The translations under genes and the position numbers were made by a program. From positions 124,001-188,000 of the forward strand of contig NZ_JACHLB010000007.1 of assembly GCF_014207905.1 (NCBI RefSeq): a stretch of 64,000 nt of DNA. Reading direction: 5' to 3'. This stretch comes from Flavobacterium notoginsengisoli. Lineage in GTDB: Bacteria > Bacteroidota > Bacteroidia > Flavobacteriales > Flavobacteriaceae. The notes beneath the pieces are model-generated. The model was given only the letters and a program-made list of their open reading frames with translations, did no database searches and was not told the DNA's origin. Shown here one piece after another: positions 59,819 through 64,000 of this stretch (position 1 is its first letter; each line of letters opens with the position of its first letter).

Positions 59819-61732
59819 ATGAATACAGTTGCTGAACATATTGCAGATTTTTTAAAAGAATACAAACCATTTGATAATTTGACTTTTCAGGAATTATCAG
59901 ATATTGCTACGAATATTCGTGTCATTAATTTAGAAAAACATGCAGTATTATTCCAAAATAATGATCCGCTTCATGATAGTTTTTATGTTGTAGCTTCTGG
60001 TGTTATCAATCTTACTACGATTGCTGATGCTGAAGAAACGATTTTAAACAAATGTCATGAAGGTGATATTTTTGGTTTGCGTCCGTTTTTTGCTAAAAAC
60101 AATTATATGATGACGGCTAAAGCACGCGAGGAAAGCATTATTTATGCTATTCCGATTGCCGTATTCAGGCCTTTTGTTGCCAATAATTCTGATGTTTTAA
60201 ACTTTCTTTTGGAGAGTTTTGCTGTGAATTCACGTCATACTAAAGACAGTATGAACTCCAACGGAAAATTACTTTCTGACACTGATTTTTTAGATCAGCA
60301 GACAGAAATGCAATATATTCAGTCATTAAACTATAATAATTCGCCTCTAACAACCGAAGCAAGTTCTATCATTAAGGATGTCGCTATCTTAATGACTGAT
60401 TCTATGGTTGATAACATCGTAATTTGCGAAAAGAATCACCCAATTGGTATTGTTACCAATGCTGATTTATCTTCAAAAATTGCAACTGGGCGCTATCCTA
60501 TTACTGAAACTATTGACAAAATTATGTCATCTCCAGTAGTTACTGTTATCGAAAATGTTTCTTTGGCCGAAGCGCAATTATTGATGCTAAAACATAATGT
60601 AACCCATTTATGTGTTACAAAAGACGGGACTAGCAAATCAGTAGTAAAAGGAATTATTTCTGAGCACGATCTTATTGTAGCTCAAGCTAGTAACCCAGGT
60701 GTTTTAATTAAAGAAATTAAACGTTCGCAACTTCCGAAAGATTTAAAACAGATTCGCGATCGTTTATCAGATTTGATACAGAATTCTATTCAGAAAAATA
60801 TTCCGATTTCACATGTTAGTAATATTGCAAGTGAAATTAATCTAGCTATTATAAAAAGAGCCGTTGAGCTTTCTATTTTAGATTTAGGCTCCCCTCCTGC
60901 ACGATTTGCATGGTTAAGCATTGGAAGTCAAGGCCGTAAAGAGCAACTTTTATTAACAGACCAAGATAGTATTTTAATTTTTGAAGATGTTACTCCTGAA
61001 AAATATCGTGAAGTAAAAGATTATTTCTTAAGATTGGCAAAAAGAACTACTTCTATTTTAGAAAAAGTTGGTTATGAATATTGTCCAAACGGCCATATGG
61101 GAAGTAATATGCTTTGGTGTAAGTCATTGAGTGACTGGACAAAACAATACAACAGTTGGATGAATACTCCAGGTGAAAATAGTAACGATTTGAGCAGTAT
61201 TTTCTTTGACTATGAAATTGTTTTTGGAGAAGGAAAAATTGAAGAAGCTATAGAAAATGTTATTTTTAAGAATGCTGTAAACAACACATTATTCTTTGAC
61301 TTTTTAGGAAATGATGCTTTAAAAAGAAATTCTCCTTTAAGTTTTTTCAAAAAATTCATTGTTGAAGAAGAAGGTCCAAACAAAGATAAATTTGACATTA
61401 AAACCAGAGCCTTAATGCCACTAATTGATGGAGCTCGTTTACTGATATTAAATGCCAATATTAAAGGAATTCAAAACACATACCTAAGATTCAAGCAGTT
61501 AGCAATAACAGATTCTAAAAATGCTGAAATTTATTTAAGCTGTGCAGAAGCTTTCTTAACACTTTCAAAATTTAGAACTGTTGAAGGATTAAAAAATGAT
61601 GACTCTGGCCAATATATTAATTTAAGAGAAATGTCAAAAACTGACAAAGAGAAATTAAAAAATGCATTAGCCCCAATGAAAGACCTCGAGGAACTAATTA
61701 AGAGTAAATTTCAATTGACACAATTCTCATAA
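59819..61732 (+). CDS. cNMP-binding / CBS / DUF294 nucleotidyltransferase protein
   Basis: A 637-residue protein in order: cyclic-nucleotide-binding domain (residues ~15-140, YVVASGVINLTTIADAEETI), paired CBS domains (~185-305, MTDSMVDNIVICEKNHPIGI, MSSPVVTVIENVSLAEAQLL), then a DUF294 putative nucleotidyltransferase (WLSIGSQGRKEQLLLTDQDS, metal-binding-like D-x-D) and the DUF294 C-terminal domain. Proteins of this layout are thought to regulate metabolism; target unknown. The exonuclease gene starts 4 bases later. Confidence 0.85.
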   Translation: MNTVAEHIADFLKEYKPFDNLTFQELSDIATNIRVINLEKHAVLFQNNDPLHDSFYVVASGVINLTTIADAEETILNKCHEGDIFGLRPFFAKNNYMMTAKAREESIIYAIPIAVFRPFVANNSDVLNFLLESFAVNSRHTKDSMNSNGKLLSDTDFLDQQTEMQYIQSLNYNNSPLTTEASSIIKDVAILMTDSMVDNIVICEKNHPIGIVTNADLSSKIATGRYPITETIDKIMSSPVVTVIENVSLAEAQLLMLKHNVTHLCVTKDGTSKSVVKGIISEHDLIVAQASNPGVLIKEIKRSQLPKDLKQIRDRLSDLIQNSIQKNIPISHVSNIASEINLAIIKRAVELSILDLGSPPARFAWLSIGSQGRKEQLLLTDQDSILIFEDVTPEKYREVKDYFLRLAKRTTSILEKVGYEYCPNGHMGSNMLWCKSLSDWTKQYNSWMNTPGENSNDLSSIFFDYEIVFGEGKIEEAIENVIFKNAVNNTLFFDFLGNDALKRNSPLSFFKKFIVEEEGPNKDKFDIKTRALMPLIDGARLLILNANIKGIQNTYLRFKQLAITDSKNAEIYLSCAEAFLTLSKFRTVEGLKNDDSGQYINLREMSKTDKEKLKNALAPMKDLEELIKSKFQLTQFS

Positions 61733-61735
61733 AAT

Positions 61736-62332
61736 ATGCTAGACTGGTTAAAAAACATTAACAAAGACTATCCAGAATTCTGGAAAGACTATTTAACTAA
61801 ATTCGAGACTAAACCTAATAAGTTTGTTGTTTTATCAACCGAAACTTCTGGGCTTAATCCGGATAAAGATGTTATTTTGTCTCTTGGAGCATTTTCTATA
61901 ATTGATGACAGTATTGTAATTAAAGAAAATTTCGAGACCGTTTTATTGCAATATAAATATTTACAAGATAACGGACTTTCAAATGAATTTATTATTGAAA
62001 GCAAAATGATGAAAATGCCTGAACCTGATGCACTTGAAGCGTTCGTGAATTTTGTCGGAAATTCAATTTTAGTTGGGCATCATATTAACTTTGACGTCGA
62101 AATGCTAAATGCAGCTTTGGAACGTTTAGATTGTGGTCGATTAAAAAATGAAGCTTTAGACGTAGATATGATGTACAGAAAACTAACGGATATCAATGAC
62201 AAACAGTTTTCTTTAGATGATTTATGTGAAATTTACAAGATTCCAAAAAGCGATCGAAATTCTTCTTCTGAAGACGCTTACAGAATCGGACTTTTATTTC
62301 TTAAATTAAAATCTCGTTTAGGAATTAAATAA
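61736..62332 (+). CDS. DnaQ-like 3'-5' exonuclease
   Basis: A 198-residue DEDDh exonuclease: FVVLSTETSGLNPDKDVILS (first motif, with Thr-Glu-Thr in place of the usual D-x-E), VGHHINFDVEMLNAAL (second), and KSDRNSSSEDAYRIGLLFLK (third, with His position unclear). The first Asp is replaced here (STETSG), which might alter activity. It is translationally coupled to the DUF294 gene. Confidence 0.75.
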   Translation: MLDWLKNINKDYPEFWKDYLTKFETKPNKFVVLSTETSGLNPDKDVILSLGAFSIIDDSIVIKENFETVLLQYKYLQDNGLSNEFIIESKMMKMPEPDALEAFVNFVGNSILVGHHINFDVEMLNAALERLDCGRLKNEALDVDMMYRKLTDINDKQFSLDDLCEIYKIPKSDRNSSSEDAYRIGLLFLKLKSRLGIK

Positions 62333-62384
62333 CTTTTAAAATTTTAAATATAAAAAATACCAAATTCCAATTTGTCGAATAAAT

Positions 62385-62418
62385 AAAAAAGCCTCTTAAA
62401 AATTTTAAGAGGCTTTTT
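62385..62418. terminator. Bidirectional terminator
   Basis: AAAAAAGCCTCTTAAAA / TTTTAAGAGGCTTTTTT, a perfect stem with A/T runs between convergent genes. Confidence 0.92.
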
Positions 62419-62436
62419 TATTTTATTATAGAATCA

Positions 62437-64000
62437 TTAAACTCTTTCTTTCATAATCTGTTCAACAACTTCTGGATTCAATAAAGTTGAAGTATCTCCA
62501 AAGTTAGAGAAATCTCCTTCAGCAATTTTACGTAAAATTCTACGCATAATTTTTCCTGAACGAGTTTTAGGCAAACCAGAAACGAATTGAATTTTATCTA
62601 ATTTCGCAATTGGCCCAATATGGTCTGCAATATATTGATTGATCTCTTTTGATAAATTTTCTTTATTTCTAACTTCTCCAGTTTCTTTTAGAATAACATA
62701 TCCGTAAAGAGCATTTCCTTTAATGTCATGTGGGAATCCAACAATAGCAGATTCAGCAACCGCTGGATGTTCGTTGATAGCATCTTCAATTGGTGCAGTT
62801 CCTAAATTATGTCCAGAAACAATTACAACATCATCTACTCTACCGGTAATTCTGTAATATCCAACTTCATCTCTTAATGCACCGTCACCTGTAAAATATT
62901 TTCCAGGGAAAGCAGAGAAATAAGTTTCTTTGTAACGATCGTGATTACCCCAGATTGTTCTAGCAATTCCAGGCCAAGGGAATTTAATACATAAACTTCC
63001 AACTACTTGATTTCCTTCAATTTCATTACGTTTTTCATCCATTAAAACTGGTTGAATTCCTGGTAATGGCAATGTCGCGTAAGTTGGTTTTGTTGGAGTA
63101 ACAAAAGCAATTGGAGAAATCATAATTCCGCCAGTTTCTGTTTGCCACCAAGTATCCACAACTGGACATCTCTTATCTCCCACGTGGTCATTAAACCAGT
63201 GCCAAGCCTCTTCGTTAATAGGCTCTCCAACAGATCCAATAACTTTAAGAGATTTTAGAGGATATTTTTGAATATAATCTAAACTTTCTTTTGCTAATGA
63301 ACGGATTGCAGTTGGCGCTGTATAGAATTGTGTAATTTTATGTTTTTCGATAATATCCCAAAAACGGCTAAAATCTGGATAAGACGGAACTCCTTCAAAA
63401 ATAACAGTTGTAGCACCATTTAATAATGGTCCATATAAAATATAAGAGTGACCTGTAATCCATCCGATATCTGCTGTACACCAGAAAATATCATTTTCTT
63501 CATAACTGAAAACATTTTTAAATGTATATGCAGTATAAACCATGTAACCAGCAGTAGTATGCACCATACCTTTTGGTTTACCTGTTGATCCTGAAGTATA
63601 TAAAATAAATAATGGATCTTCGGCATCCATAATTTCTGCAACACTATTATCTAAAGCTGCATCTAAAAGTGGCTGTAACCAAATGTCACGGCCTTCTTTC
63701 ATTTTTACGTCTGTTTTTGTTCTTTTAGCTACTAAAACTTTTGTAACTGAAGGGCAAGTTTCAAGGGCCTCGTCAACAATTCCTTTTAAGTCAATTGTTT
63801 TGTTTCCTCTATAACCTCCGTCAGAAGTAATAACCATTTTACATTCGCAGTCGTTAATTCTCGCAGAAACTGCAGAAGCAGAAAATCCAGCAAAAACAAC
63901 AGAATGTATAGCTCCAATTCTAGCACACGCTAAAACAGAAACAGCCAATTCTGGGATCATTGGCAAATAAATACAAACTCTATCTCCTTTACGAACGCCT
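62437..64000 (-). CDS. acs: Acetyl-CoA synthetase (partial; N-terminus outside window)
   Basis: The frame is open to the window end (..VRKGDRVCIYLPMIPEL), so the N-terminal part is missing. Visible are the AMP-binding motif ILYTSGSTGKPKGMVHT, the core motif DTWWQTETGG, GDGALRDEVGYYRITGRVDD, VIVSGHNLGTAPIEDA and the C-terminal acetylation-site motif PKTRSGKIMRR. It makes acetyl-CoA from acetate via acetyl-AMP. Confidence 0.95.
   Translation of the reverse strand, partial: GVRKGDRVCIYLPMIPELAVSVLACARIGAIHSVVFAGFSASAVSARINDCECKMVITSDGGYRGNKTIDLKGIVDEALETCPSVTKVLVAKRTKTDVKMKEGRDIWLQPLLDAALDNSVAEIMDAEDPLFILYTSGSTGKPKGMVHTTAGYMVYTAYTFKNVFSYEENDIFWCTADIGWITGHSYILYGPLLNGATTVIFEGVPSYPDFSRFWDIIEKHKITQFYTAPTAIRSLAKESLDYIQKYPLKSLKVIGSVGEPINEEAWHWFNDHVGDKRCPVVDTWWQTETGGIMISPIAFVTPTKPTYATLPLPGIQPVLMDEKRNEIEGNQVVGSLCIKFPWPGIARTIWGNHDRYKETYFSAFPGKYFTGDGALRDEVGYYRITGRVDDVVIVSGHNLGTAPIEDAINEHPAVAESAIVGFPHDIKGNALYGYVILKETGEVRNKENLSKEINQYIADHIGPIAKLDKIQFVSGLPKTRSGKIMRRILRKIAEGDFSNFGDTSTLLNPEVVEQIMKERV

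Overview
The window is chromosomal DNA of a Flavobacterium-like member of the Bacteroidota. The evidence is strong AT-richness, promoters of the TAnnTTTG type (for example before the tRNA gene and the helicase gene at 45.9 kb), several Cytophaga/Flavobacterium-type Crp/Fnr regulators, a TonB-dependent receptor fragment, a fused branched-chain/2-oxo-acid dehydrogenase E1, and many lipoproteins with Bacteroidota-type signal sequences. Genus is an inference; no rRNA gene is present to settle it.

Layout. 0-5.2 kb: the 3' part of a very large NACHT-type STAND NTPase gene (probable anti-phage defence) that carries a single-base frameshift, followed by a Crp/Fnr remnant. 5.2-9.4 kb: a LytS/LytT-like two-component system, a secreted Asn/Tyr-rich protein and an outer-membrane barrel; two nearly identical ~78-bp palindrome-bearing promoter elements tie these genes together. 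9.4-12.9 kb: a lipoprotein hydrolase, a TonB-receptor gene cut off after its signal peptide by an inserted segment (377-aa DNA-binding-like protein, 46-aa proline-rich protein), and tRNA-Val. 13-31.5 kb: small housekeeping and stress-type genes (Crp/Fnr regulators, VOC proteins, ArsR-SRPBCC-DoxX-DUF4256 operon, N-terminal-nucleophile amidase, ABC-F ATPase). 31.5-52.7 kb: core metabolism (nucleoside phosphorylase, SUI1 factor, 2-oxo-acid dehydrogenase E1, DUF885 protein, MscS channel, two SF2 helicases, NDH-2, Bcr/CflA exporter), separated by families of intergenic inverted repeats. 59.8-64 kb: a cNMP/CBS/nucleotidyltransferase protein, a DnaQ-like exonuclease and acetyl-CoA synthetase (partial).

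The most interesting region is 52.72-59.36 kb: a compact ~6.6-kb prophage with all genes on the minus strand. It has a rolling-circle-type Rep, a major capsid protein candidate that looks like a double-jelly-roll protein of the PM2/FLiP kind, a muramidase-like virion lysin, a pilot-like membrane protein and at least five very small, mostly membrane-type ORFs. It has no integrase and no packaging ATPase. Its ends are two dif-like sequences. The outer halves recombine on paper to a site close to known XerC/XerD dif sites, so the element appears to be integrated at the chromosome's dif site by host Xer recombinases. That would also place this window at the replication terminus. Inside the left end lie two copies of a hairpin motif whose stems covary while the loop and flank are conserved.
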